64,000 nucleotides of DNA from Pyrrhoderma lamaoense (Eukaryota > Basidiomycota > Agaricomycetes > Hymenochaetales > Hymenochaetaceae). This document shows, one piece after another, positions 49,501 to 60,684 of the stretch (position 1 is its first letter; the number at the start of each line of letters is the position of its first letter). The translations under genes were made by a program, and so were the position numbers. Location of the stretch: positions 992,001 through 1,056,000 of the forward strand of contig NBAZ01000011.1 in NCBI GenBank assembly GCA_002794735.1, read 5' to 3'. The notes beneath the pieces were generated by a model. The model was not told the DNA's origin. It made no database searches and was given only the letters and a program-made list of their open reading frames with translations.

Positions 49501-50704
49501 TTGGAAAGTTCCAAAGGCGTGTTTCTAGATGGAGACTCAGCTCGCTCTGATTTTGGAATAGAAGAAGCTTTGTTTGATCAGGTACGTTGCTTCTTCATGC
49601 CTTCTCAATGCAGGCCAAAAAACTGATTCGCGTGGTTGGGTAGATGAAGTCTTCCGTTACACATGTAATACATTGTGGTAGGTAACATCTGGGTCACTTA
49701 GATTATCTGCAATGACTAATGATACATAAAGCTTGGCGAGTGAACTTCAGCACTTCGGTATCCTCTTTGAGTCCAACATCAAGAGCGTTCGCAACTTAAT
49801 CGATTTTCCCTTATTATAACAAGATCAAGCCAGTACGCTTGATATTCATTAGCTCAATAGCAGTATTAGGAAGTAAGGGGCCTAGATTAAATTTTCTACT
49901 GCGAGGTTTTATGTTTAATTTTCTTCCTTAGATGCGCGTGAACGCGACTTCATTCCAGAGAGCTATCAAACACAGCCAGACAGTGCTATCGGCATGGGAT
50001 ATGGTGAATCGAAGTGGGTTTCTGAAGAAATTATACGACGCGTTCAAAAGGAAACTCCACTCAGTTCAACAATTATACGCTGTGGGCAGATAACAGGAGG
50101 TCCGTGTGGTGCCTGGAATACTCATGAATGGTTTCCAAGCTTAATCAAATCAAGCATATATATTGGGAAGCTTCCAGCTATCGATGGGGTATGTGTGGCC
50201 GGTGGTGTTTCATATACATGCACTCACATTGGTAAAGGATATAACTTGGATAACCGCGGTAGAAGCCGCTAAAATGATAGGAGACACGCTGACACAACAA
50301 ACGAGGTTTTACACCTCGTCCATCCTAAACCCTCGTCTTGGAACACAGTGATCGGGTACTTCTCAAAACACTTATATACTCCCATTGCTCCATACGAAGA
50401 GTGGCTCAGAATTCTCGAGGAGGAGCACCATAGCCTCGATACTGTAGCGTCAGACCCGGCTATGGTCGGGGGCATGCTTCGTGCTAACCCCGCCCTCCGT
50501 TTACTTACCATTTTTAGATCAGCTCTCCCGCTCTTACGAAATCCATGGATAGAACCTCCTTGCGTCCCCAGACTGGACTGTACCTTAGCAGTGAAAGCCT
50601 CATATTCCTTATACAATGCGAAGCCAATTGAAGAAGATAATGTGAAACAATGGTTACGAAACTGGGTAATGTCTGGTTTCATTTCCACAGAATTTATTAT
50701 TTAA
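46537..50704 (+). CDS. Adenylate-forming reductase (A-T-R, NRPS-like)
   Basis: A multidomain enzyme of about 1080 residues that activates a carboxylic acid as its adenylate, loads it on a carrier arm and reduces it, usually to an aldehyde. There are 18 exons, all with canonical splice sites. The adenylation domain (to about 48700) has ATAVIYHTSGSTSFPKP, FGGGPLSKKIGDSL and the core GRTDDQIIHSTGEKT. The carrier domain carries the phosphopantetheine Ser in GLDSLQATWIRD, split by an intron at 48996-49050. The reductase domain starts at LTGGTGSLGSNILGHLVTLP and has HCAWRVNFS, IFISSIAV and the catalytic YGESK, ending near EWLRILEEE. About nine frame breaks, nearly all single-base losses, lie near 46716, 48327, 48854, 48891, 48987, 49354, 49767 (compensated near 49817) and 50311. 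The product is unknown, and no neighbouring biosynthetic genes are present. Confidence 0.85.
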
Positions 50705-50936
50705 ATATTCACATATCTACGAATTTCGAATTCAAATTCCTTGTGTTAGTTATTGCTTACGTCTTTGATCAAATATATATCTCATTTAACATCGATAAAT
50801 AAATATGTTGATCCAGAAGTGAGAAATGCGGCAATTTTCACATGTATACTTAAAACGATTATGTATATATAAGCCATATGTAAAGATGTCCTTACAGATC
50901 GTAGATGTAGATAGCTCATCTGTAGACGAAGTTTAA

Positions 50937-53234
50937 TTATAACCGGCAAGAATCCCTTGTCTCGATCGAAACGACGTTTCGCTCAAGAGCTTTGAGCAGG
51001 TGATCAAAGCGATGTGCCTCTGTAGATCCTCGATCCCACACGCTTCGTCTACCCCACGTCTTATCAGAATCTTCAGACACCAAGGAATCGCTTGAAATCT
51101 GTCTAGCTAAGCTTGCAGAGCTTGTGCATGGCAATGGAGAAAGAAAGAGTTGCTGAGGGATTAGAAAGGGGCGTCGAAGTACATCGAGCAATGTATTCTG
51201 CAGGTGATGGCACGTTTTCTTTCTCTATCACCAGATCTTGATAGTATGTCGTCTTCGGGAGTTGGAAAGTCGAATCTCCATGAGCGCCGGACCTACTAAT
51301 GAGCTTTGAGTATGGTAAGTTTGCAGTAGGCAAAGATGTATTCCTGGGTTGTATGAAAGCATTTTTTGGGGAAAGCTATTTCAAGCTGAGTCGCGGAGCT
51401 TGGAATCACAAATACTGTTGATGAAGTTGAAGTAAAGCCATTTGCAAAGAAAGCGCCGTTGACTCAATTGTGATTTCTTGCATCTGGAGGAGACTTGATG
51501 GAAACTCTGTCTTGACCTCAGAATGCCTCTCCTTGGAGTCCTTCGCAACTTCTTCAGTATGGTGAGTAGTAAAGCAGCTATTCTCTTTTTTGACTGTGGT
51601 ATCATTCCCAGAAACCTCGAAGCTCACAAGTTTTGTTTCTTTTTCACATAGCTCAGACTTTGTATTGGCTTCATTCGGCATTGATTTTTTGCTCCTCACT
51701 TTATTGAATGACTTCGAGTTTGCAACCCGCTTATTGGCTTGCCCATTGGTATACCATCAGTAGCGTTCTCTTGAGTTCTAATATCACCAAATTTCGAACC
51801 TGAGATACCTGGGCTTCGAGATAGATGTACAAGTGAGAAGTTTGTATCCAGACTTCGAATCCAAGACTCGTAGTCTACTTCACTATTGTGACTTGTCCTA
51901 TCTTGTAAGGTCTTTTCCACAACCTCTATGGTCCTTACAAGACTTTTCAAGCTGCTGTTTGCTAAGTTTGATGAGGAATAATCGATGACACTTGCGTGGG
52001 GTTCATGAGTCTCTTTGAGATAAGAAATTAAACTATCGAATGATCTTGATCCAAGTGAACGCATAGAATAAAGTTCATTCTTTGTTACAAGATTCAAGTC
52101 GGAAAACCCTAGGCCATGGCGTTTCTTTCGCTCTTTACTGATTCCGTCAGGGATGCATCCTCTGCTTGGAGAAGTTGAGCACTCATTATGATACGGAACC
52201 TCAGTGAGCCTATGAGGAGCAACAGGAGCTCCGGGCTGAGCTTCCAGGGAGTCAGTACACTTGGACGCATGATAACGGTCCTGAATCTTAGTCGAGGACG
52301 TATGGTACATCTGAAATGACGAAACACTGGTTGTGTAGGCAAGACGCACACTGCTTTCATCTGATCCAGGAGGCGAGGAATCCTTTGAGGCGCTACCTCG
52401 AGTCTGTCCTATCATCTTGTCACTCGTCAGAGATGTGCTACTCTGTTCAATATTCTTACGATTCGATGGACTGGAATCATTGCGAGGCCCGAGTTCGGCC
52501 AACACTTTATTCCTCAGATCTACCATAGGTTTGCTTGTTAAGTCTATATGATTAACTGGTTTAGAGCAACTTGATTCGGGAGTTTCAAGCTTTGTATGCT
52601 CATTTATACTATCATGAGCAGGATGTACTCTTATGCGAGGTATTTGCTTTTTGCTACTTAATTTAGTAGAGATACACGGCGAGTGTATGCGGAACATCGA
52701 CGAGAGATTTTGACGTGGATTTTGATATTGATATGTAGGGGTATATAGCCGAGGCGGCAATGGAGGGGTGGTTGTGGATATTGTGCCTTGAAATTGAGAC
52801 AAGGAGGTTTGTGGATAATTAGTGTGATTTCTAGAATAGACTCCATTTCGAGAGCTAGATGTAGATTCTTTTTGAGAGAAAATATGATTTTGCGTATTTG
52901 GAATTTGAAGACAATTTGGGCTTGCTAGACTAGATTTTGATTTATTACGATGTGTACGTGAAGCGAAATTGCTTCTATTGTACGTTTCATGATTAGGATG
53001 AAGGGGTGATCCGTCTCCGAGTGGTTCGATTATAGATGGTGTTCTTGAGGATGGGCGACGGACGCGACTGTAGAAAATAATCGATAAAAATGTAAAGACT
53101 AGCACAACAGCAACCACGAGAATTAATATCTGCTTTATAGGATCTCTGTCAGAGGTTTGGGAGATTGTATGCGTAGGAGATGTCGACTTTTGCCATGCTG
53201 GAACCGGTGAAAGAGTACTGACTCTGTGCATCAT
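50937..53234 (-). CDS. Single-span membrane protein with long Ser-rich cytosolic tail, function unknown
   Basis: Not recognised. From the ATG at 53234 the protein has a short Ser/Thr-rich N-terminus, one hydrophobic segment (QILILVVAVVLVFTFLSIIF, about residues 35-56), then some 680 residues rich in Ser, Arg, Asn and Pro with no obvious domain. Short conserved-looking stretches include FDSLISYLKETHEP and DYESWIRSLDTNFSL. The open frame runs to 51696, then continues through several apparent indels (one lost A in the ATAAAG at about 51698, further shifts near 51420, 51358 and 51115) to a stop at 50937. A possible upstream intron (GTGAGT donor, CCTAG acceptor, about 53252-53315) suggests that an extracellular exon may be missing from this model. 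The layout recalls fungal wall-stress-sensor-like single-span proteins, but this is only an architectural resemblance. Confidence 0.5.
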
Positions 53235-53843
53235 CACCACAATCCCTAACTCTCTACCTAGGTATACGTTCAGTAATTAGAGTATACCCACAGCTTTCTA
53301 CAGAAACTCACCGGGTAGCTGCAGTGAGTGCCTTCCTTCTATAATGAGACTGTGATTTCTAGAATCGTGTTTGCACTACGAGTTGCCACCCAAGAGAACA
53401 GAGTGTCATTGGAGAATACCCTGCTTTCTAGTTCAGTCTCCACACGAGACCTCTCGAAGTCGCTAATTCGAGAAGCAGCTGAGAGGTAAATCCCACTATT
53501 CTATATGATGTTGTTTGACAGAGTTGTACAAGAAATAAGGATGATGGACCGTCTAAAGAACCAAAAGGATCAGTCTAAACTCGAATTTGAAATACCTTCG
53601 CGTATCCACGCGTTGTGGTCAATAGATGAGTGAGCCATTTCAAGTTTAAAGGTAAAATAAACCAAAGTCAATAGATTATTTGAGTTCTTCAAACCAAGAT
53701 CCCTTCATGTAGACAAAGAGTCGAGTAGCCACACGATAATGCAATAGATTTTGACGGAGACAAAAAAAAACTATACTCATAATTCGTACATGTTTATCTT
53801 CACTATCGTGGGTTGATGTTAATCCTACAATACTGCGTGTACT
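53235..53843. other. Intergenic region
   Basis: No supported coding feature apart from the possible upstream exon of the preceding minus-strand gene. A poly-A run lies at about 53762-53770. Confidence 0.45.
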
Positions 53844-54236
53844 TCAAGCTCTATCTAAGTAACAAGTACATCTATCGCTACTCATGATATGAGTTTTTCT
53901 GATAGTCGCTGTCTTCAGTTTTATTGATTTGGTATCCCGTGAATGGGTTTCCTTCGGCATCTGTCTGTTTATCGTTATGCACAAAACTATTGGTTCGCAA
54001 TCTCCCACCGTCGCGTCTTGCTGTGTCTGGTATGAGAGCGAATTCGAATCTATAGAGCGGCATTGATTCTCTGAGAAACAGCTGATATCTTCAATATCAG
54101 GCTCCGTTATAACGTCATTATATAGACTGTTAATCGAAGAGATTTCGTTAGTGTGATACTGCGTTTCTTTGTTTGTGTACGTAGCCTTAGAGACAGACTG
54201 CCCTCCTGTTTCACTAGTATGATACGAGCATTCGTG

Positions 54237-54774
54237 CTAGTGAGAGGTGTGAGACCCAATACCACCCATTAAGGAAGCTTGACTTACTGTAGACCCGTAG
54301 ATAAACCGATATAATTCCTCTTCATTTGATTGCTGATTTGGTACGGTTACATTTTTATCGGTATAGTCTCGTAAGTCATGAGCAGGAACGATACCCATTG
54401 TGTTAAGAATAAGAAGATTAGTATAGTCATCGAATAGTGGTGCAGGCCTTCCATCCACGAATGGGACGGACGGACAAGAGGGTTGACTCAAAGAATGTTG
54501 GTTAGGGATGACTTTTTTGGCCTAAACACCTCATCGATACAGTAAGGGACAAGGAATAGAATATGATGATGCAACTATAGCTTACTCTACGAGACGACTT
54601 TTTCTTCCTCTTGAATAGCAATTTTAGAGCAGATATATGTAGTTTTGGCGTAGAGTTACTGTCACGCTGAAGTTTGCCCTTGCAGTTTTTCCGATTTTTA
54701 TTGTTGAATTTTGCATCTGCCTTACGCGATAGGTTTATAAAGGGAGAGAGAATTCTTAGTCTAGTAGATAGCAT
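54237..54774 (-). CDS. Small basic protein of unknown function with extended frame after the stop
   Basis: Two exons, 54774-54586 and 54521-54237, joined in phase by a GTAAGC-to-TTTAG intron, give 157 residues. The first exon is very basic (KADAKFNNKNRKNCKGK, LFKRKKKSSRR) and could be a nuclear or mitochondrial targeting region. The second reads SQPSCPSVPFVDGRPAPLFD, then LRDYTDKNVTVPNQQSNEEE, and ends GGIGSHTSH before a TAG at 54237-54239. The same frame then stays open for 131 more codons to a TGA at 53844 (HECSYHTSETGGQ...), which suggests that the TAG is a recent mutation, a sequencing substitution, a readthrough stop or a retained-intron artefact. No family is recognised. It lies upstream of, and on the same strand as, the Ser-rich membrane protein gene. 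Confidence 0.5.
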
Positions 54775-55239
54775 GTCTTGGTGAGTCAATATGTGAATAA
54801 AGTGCGGATTATAAGCACAGGTATACGCGTATAGTGTTGATGGTTGAGGGAAGGACCACGGACTTCGTTAAACGTGTTTCTCCTTATAAGGCTATGAGTA
54901 TCGCTTATTCTTATGAGTAAGCACAATCTGAGACACCAAACAAAGAAAGTACTACTATGATAACTATTGACAATTGGATTACGAAGTATAGTCTAGACTA
55001 TTTATTTGTGATATACATGTAAGAGAACAGGATAAATAAACATCGCCACAGCTTTTTCAAACGCATATGAGGGGAATAAATAAGAGAAAGAGACATTTTA
55101 GTCCTAGGGTCTTATCCGCTGGATTCTTTGCCTCAGTCACTTATCAGTCACAAATTAGGCCTAGCTCAATCATCGTACTCAAGCTCAAATGAGTCCCGGT
55201 GCCTAGTAGAAGGCGTGTCGTTGCAAAAACTCGTTGCAA
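54775..55239. other. Intergenic region
   Basis: AT-rich promoter side of the preceding gene; nothing else seen. Confidence 0.4.
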
Positions 55240-56010
55240 TGACAAGTGAAAACTAAACTTTTGGTCAGAATTTGACCTTTGAATCGTATTTAGTGGCGAG
55301 GACTTTAGGTTTTAAGTCTGTCTACACCAGACACGATGCTCAGGCTCAGATCTGAAGGCTAAAAAGCGAGATACTGACTTCGGCCAGAGCGTAGAGACTG
55401 ATAGAGACCTTGAGGCGAGCTGAGACCTCACAAACTAGTAAAAGAAGTAGAAACATATAGAACAGAGCCCGACAGAGGCTGTAGTTTGAGGTAAAAGTGT
55501 ATTTCAGTCCGCCCGGGCGACTTGCAGTACGGTCAGAGCGTTACAAGCGCGTCCGGGCAGCCCAATAAAGCAGCACAGTTGTAGACAAAGAGTACAGACG
55601 ACTATTAGAGAGCTACTCCGGGGGCGATGTAGAAAGATGGCGACCGAGAGGAGTAACTGGGAATTAAGTGGGGATTGATTACGGCCTCAAGTCTGGAGGC
55701 TTATATATCAAAACGCGAGATAAAAGGTAGATCATAAGGAAAGCATGGCGTCCAGGTGGCTATATGCCACTGGACGAAGGGTTAAAGTTATCAGAAACGA
55801 GGGGTCATATAAACGAACCATACCCTCGAGTAAGAGTAGAAAGTGAAGCTAAATAGTAAGGGAAATGGACCAGGCGCGCGGCCGAGTAGTAGCAATGGGC
55901 TTTCTGGACGAGTTAGAAAGTGCATTATAGATGCACTACGACCGGCCAAACACTTAGCTGGTCCTACGCCAGGACTTCATCTTCTTATCTCTTGATATTC
56001 AGAGGCTTGT
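55240..56010. mobile_element. Possible LTR-retrotransposon remnant (GC-richer non-coding tract)
   Basis: Base composition changes abruptly here: purine- and GC-richer than the surroundings, with no open frame. It contains small hairpins: GTCCAGGTGGC paired with GCCACTGGAC around TATAT at about 55750-55775, TGCATTATAGATGCA at about 55920-55935, and GTCCT-ACGCC-AGGAC at about 55962-55976. The section ending in TTGATATTCAGAGGCTTGT resembles ends of basidiomycete Ty3-type long terminal repeats. No second LTR, polyprotein or target duplication was identified, so this is tentative. Confidence 0.35.
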
Positions 56011-56988
56011 TATGGGTGAGCCAGATAAGTAACTTGTAAAAAAGTTCTTTGAAGTTCCTGCAATGGAGTATCAGCATTGAAAAGTTTTTACTTATATCAA
56101 ATATTATACTCTAACTAGTATATGTGCCAGAGGCTAGAGGTATCACTTCTTTCTGTCACAGTAGAAACAAGTGTGAGCCTATCTGGAAAAAGCATGGTAT
56201 GAGCTGGTAGATATGCTTGAGACGATAAACATGGACTAGGCCCTTGCTATGTACTTGCTAAAACAAAACTATTGTCCGATCCGCAAATTAACGTTTACGG
56301 GTCAATGGCTAAGGAAGTCAAAAAGACAACCATGACTCGAGTCGATGATTGAAGAAACCATATGATAATCCTGATCGTACCATAAATAGTCATATTCTTA
56401 TAATCGATGTTTGAAGTGGGTTGAACAAGGTTCAAGTTGCTATCGCTGCTGTTTAAGCGACCTGGTGTGCTATCATCCTTACGTGCTTCATTGTGCAGCT
56501 GAGACTAGGTGGGATGAGAGAGATGCACTGCTCTGGAAGCTTAGATTCTTAGAGCATACATGGAACTTGCGATGCAAAGTGGTTTTGTTCAAGTTAGCCG
56601 CATTCATGTGGCTTTAGATGAATTTCGTAAACCAGGGGTTAAGGACGAAACTCGGGAGAAAATTATCGTACACAAAGGGATAGCATCTGCGTGTCTGTCC
56701 GTACTATGTATGGGTCTGTGTCGAACGACAGTATTCCCAAGCATGTCTGACCATTGGTCGATCGATTATACGGCCGTGTTCAATATAGCACGGTGGCTCG
56801 AATCAACCCAATTAGGTAATGCTGAGTAATAAGAGTATTCATAAATGTATGCTGTTCAGCCTGCACGTATGATTAATCGTGCTTCATAGCTTTTCAAGTA
56901 GATACCGTGTATTGGGTTATACTATGTCTTATTTGCTCATACCAAATGAATACTAATTACAAAGACTAGAAAACAAATAAAATCAGCA
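56011..56988. other. Intergenic region with unassigned frames
   Basis: A plus-strand frame at 56411-56617 contains DLVCYHPYVLHCAAE, vaguely like the metal-binding region of phytanoyl-CoA-type dioxygenases. An adjacent frame (56560-56829) ends SDHWSIDYTAVFNIARWLE. They overlap in different frames and no exon model links them. They could be a gene remnant. Confidence 0.35.
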
Positions 56989-58493
56989 CTAAAACTGAAG
57001 GGTTGCGCCAGCAGTTCCAACAACAGCAGATCGCACATCTTCCGCATCAAGAAGGGTGAAACTGTAGGGAGGATCTGTGAATGTACCAGTTGGTGCGGTG
57101 TCCGTAGCTCCATTGAAAATGTTTCCCTCGGATACGGCAAAACCTTCATCTGTACTCTTTATGGCCTTTGTTGCATTAGACCACACACTGTTTTGAACGA
57201 GAAGTTGAGCACCTGAAAACGGTATCGAAGTTACAAATTTTCTTATAAGATGTAATACAGGGAGTGCATGATCTTACCATCACGGGTATTGATTCCATCT
57301 GCATTACCGTCAAAGACACTGTTAAAGATATGGCCTGTACCGAAGCGGAAAGACGGAGTTCTCGAGTTCAAGTTTTGCCTAAAGAACCAATTACTACTGT
57401 GTATCACTGTATACATCAGCTATGCATACCAGTGGTTGTTGGCCATAGTCACAGTGATCTGGACATCTTGTGCTCCATTGCTATCGGAGTGTCCAATAAG
57501 AGAAGCCTTGAAGTGATCGTGAAGCTAAGCTTTAGGCATTAGAGATGAACCTTATACCCATTACGGAAAGTACTTACGAAGCTGTTTGTGACAGTAACTC
57601 CAGTACATCCATGGGTGATATCAAGCAAACCATCATAGCTGGAAACCAAAGGTAGAAAGCAGATAATCAGCATATATCGAGAATTATTGTAAAATGCTTA
57701 TGAATCGTACAAGTCCTGTGAAAACAAGTCATTGAGTTTGATTTTTATGTAACAACGGCTGTTAAAATACCTTGTCATGATCGAGGTCCTATTTCAAGTG
57801 TAAAAATGTAAGATAGATGTCGCATGATTTCACTTGGTAAGGAGTCCTTACAGAGCTAAGGTCAACATGATCGACCCAAACATTATTTGCTTGCTGGATG
57901 CCAATGTTGTCTCCAGGAGCCAAGACTTTCTGGATTATAAGGTTGCGAATGATAACATTATTGACTTCGAGTACACGAAGTCCAACCCCAATGAGAGCTA
58001 TGCGGGCGTTAAATGTGGTTCCTTGGAAGAAGTATAAAATACTTACTAGCACCAGGTTCTCCAAGCACAGTTGTGTTTGGCCCAACTTTAACGACATCGT
58101 CACCAGTGATTGTCCCTTGGAGCACAGGATCAGTCATATGTACGTGTATCAAAGCTTTTGAAGTACCTGAGATAATGACTATCTTTGGGTCGTCTCCAGT
58201 TACTGCACTAGTCAACTCGTCAAGTGTAGTCACTGTGGTTACGGGTCCACCAGAGCCTCCAGTGGTCCTATGAATGTTCTACGTAATCTCTCATAAATAT
58301 CTATAAAAATCACCTACCCTCCATTAAGAGTAGCATAGCCAAGAGTCGCAACATCGTTGACAGATGCACGTTTATGAAGACTAGGTATGATATTGCCCTT
58401 GATCCTCATAATCAACTATAAAAAATTCTGTAGAAATCTAACAGAACTCACAAAGGCAGTGCAAGCAAGTAGGACAGGGATAAGAAATCTCAT
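56989..58493 (-). CDS. Pectate lyase, polysaccharide lyase family 1
   Basis: Secreted enzyme that cleaves polygalacturonate by beta-elimination, of 344 residues. Ten exons, all in phase: 58493-58452, 58415-58318, 58267-58047, 58021-57852, 57788-57771, 57715-57711, 57638-57578, 57524-57430, 57378-57278 and 57212-56989. The signal peptide [14 protein letters not shown] fills the first exon. Then come [20 protein letters not shown], the parallel beta-helix repeats with [12 protein letters not shown], the Ca-site/vWiDH-type region [38 protein letters not shown], and the substrate-binding Arg segment [16 protein letters not shown]. The sixth exon is only 5 nt (GACTT), yet it is required to join HDK to YDGLLDIT in phase and supplies the conserved aromatic position. 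The enzyme fits attack on plant cell walls. No frame break is seen. Confidence 0.9.
57711..57715 (-). other. Five-nucleotide micro-exon of the pectate lyase gene
   Basis: GACTT, preceded by TTTTCACAG and followed by GTACGA. Flanking introns are 57716-57770 and 57639-57710. Without it the 18-nt exon before and the 61-nt exon after do not share phase. Confidence 0.7.
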
Positions 58494-59621
58494 ATCCTGA
58501 ACGAAATGGAAAGTGATGTCAAGGTAGTATAAGTCGAGACAAAGATCCACGGAGCTACTCTGCTCAGCGTTCAATGTCTCGATTTTTATATTTTTTTGCT
58601 GAATTCCTCTGTATCGAATCGGAGTTCCTTCGGGTGCTATGATTACATAGAAGTATTCGTTTGTATACTTGCTTGCACGTAAACTCTCGCTGTCTTCTAC
58701 TAGCGGTCCGCCTCGGGGCCTTGTTTAAGACGTCGAATAATAGTTAAGTTATGAATAGCATCAAGTGAATGATCCTCGGATCCAGAATTAGGACACAAGT
58801 CCCAAGATTAACAGTTTATTTCCATATTCAATATCATACTTTAAAACCATTTCTTGACAAAAAATGATCATATACTGAACACTCAATCGATTCATCAACT
58901 TAGTTCAACTCACACTAGAGATGATAATATAGGGAATCCAGGGATTTAAGCTCTGCTCACCAAAAATAGTCTTAATGTAATAAAAAAAAAAAACATGTTA
59001 CATACAATTGTCCGTGAGAGCAGAACCGGACCGCATGGTAGTAAAATCAGGATTGCGCATGACATCCTTGTGAGAGAAATGAACATTCATTTGACAAAAA
59101 AAGTACCAGGTTCAGGTCAACGGAGAAAAGTAGAAATGGAGGAACACACAGATGCTAGGAAGCGCCGAGAAGCTAGAAGGCAACAGTCTCGAACAGAATA
59201 GCGGATCATGGTGTACTCTATTCATGGACATCAGAAGGGGAGATGACATAAGGGATCAATGAGTTTGATACACATATATGTCAAGAACTGAACACGTTGC
59301 ACCCTCAATGGGAAAGTAGAAGTCAGGAAGTCAGTGATTCGGGGAAACTGTATTTATGTGCCTTGAAAACGAATTGTTATGAATACGCTAACGCAGTTGT
59401 CTATGGAAAAAGTCTTGGCAGGCAGTTTTCTTGCTTTTTCAGACGTCCTTGAGAAAGTACTTGATACAAATTCATTCATTACTAAATATGAAGGCAGATG
59501 GGTACTTTTATTCGGTTTGATCTCATGAATGTTGTCGTGCTTGGTGTATGGATGAATTTTCTTTGTGAATTGAGATGAGGCTGGGACGAGACATGAGTTG
59601 AGAATGACTTCTTCGAAAGCG
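58494..59621. other. Intergenic region
   Basis: Promoter of the pectate lyase on the left. A 12-A run lies near 58981-58993. A plus-strand ORF at 58995-59201 (basic, Arg/Lys-rich, 68 residues) starts right after it; it has no recognisable relatives and I do not call it. Confidence 0.45.
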
Positions 59622-60579
59622 TCATACTTCTTGTATAGTCTTTTTGAAAAAATTGATTAGGTAAACAAAGCCTTTGATACAAAGGACCATACACACCATA
59701 CTTATGAAATTTACTGGAGGCATGAAGAAACTGTGGGAGAGGCTTTCGTGCTTCTTTGACGTTTCTTTACTGTATGGTCAGCAGAGCACATAGCACATAA
59801 TAATAAAGGGAATATATCGTACCCCATGCGTTTGAGAATAGTTCTCCTCTCCAGAACGTAATCTAACCAGTTCTTTGTCTCAGACCTGTGAAGAACATCC
59901 TCCAAAAACGGTCGATTTGCTTCACTGATATCCGAAATGAGCTCCGAGATTCTAGCCGTAGTATCTGCATCGTGTGATAGTGTATAATGTTTTATGTAGG
60001 ATATATAAGTTTTACATCTCGTATAGTAACGCATATGGAAAAATTGAATAGGAGGGTCTAGCATAGTATTGATTAATTTGTCCAGAAACGTCGAGCAGGT
60101 AGGAAAATTGACGGCTGCAAACTCAGGAGGCAGTGGAGGTGAAAGTGAAGTAGTAAGGTTATCCGTTTTCATATTGAGTGAAAAGTAAGATAGCGGGTGA
60201 AGAACGATGACTTGAGGGAAGTCTACAGGAAGCTTGGCCCCATTCGTTTTACCTCTTGACAAAGCGATTGACCAGGGAAAACACGAAGGCGCATCCCCTT
60301 GGTACAGGGCTTATAGTCCAACCATCCTGGGAGTGCCGCTTTTTCTCGAAAGAAATTAAATTTATCGATGATTATATTCGCAGCTACTTCAAGTTGTCCA
60401 TCGGGAACAAGAAGTTGTAGATCAAAAAGACAAGTCGGTACGTGAAACGCGTTTGCTAAAGCGTCTTCCGCCCAGACAAGGACCGGGATACCAGACTCAG
60501 TTAATAATCTTGCAGCCTCGAGTCTCTCTGTCTGAGTTCTGATGCCAAAAGAGTATGAGTGGGATAGGTGGTTGGGCAT
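59622..60579 (-). CDS. Uncharacterised basidiomycete protein, nucleotidyltransferase-like N-terminus
   Basis: Belongs, by its motifs, to a family expanded in Agaricomycetes: RLEAARLLTESGIPVLVWAE, DALANAFHVPTCLFDLQLLVPD, a loop with KLPVDFPQVIVLHPLSYFSL, then PTCSTFLDKLINTMLDPP and a C-terminal helical part (LSHDADTTARISELISD, NRPFLEDVLHRSETKNW). The hydrophobic strand followed by DLQLLVPD recalls the nucleotidyltransferase fold found in such proteins, but the catalytic Asp pair is not obvious. One base seems lost near 60275, between LRVFPGQ and LSRGKTNGAK. An intron probably lies after ERRTILKRMG (GTACGA donor near 59822); the 3' end is uncertain and 59622 is the first stop reached in the frame I favour. 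It starts 105 bases from the oppositely oriented gene at 60685. Confidence 0.55.
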
Positions 60580-60684
60580 ACATTCATGATGTGTAGATGA
60601 GCGAACTGGGTTTGCGTGTAGTCACGAGTCCGGCACGCGCGGCTTTGTCTTTCCCCAGAGATATTGCTCAACGCCGATGAATCG
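60580..60684. promoter_or_regulatory. Short head-to-head intergenic promoter
   Basis: Only about 105 bases separate the two start codons, so a single bidirectional promoter is implied. No TATA box is visible. Confidence 0.35.

Noticed and set aside
50269..50688. 139-codon minus-strand ORF
   Set aside because: Shadow of the reductase-domain exon of the plus-strand adenylate-forming reductase.
56411..56829. Phytanoyl-CoA dioxygenase-like gene
   Set aside because: The resemblance rests on one short segment; frames overlap without splice sites and no second metal ligand motif was seen.
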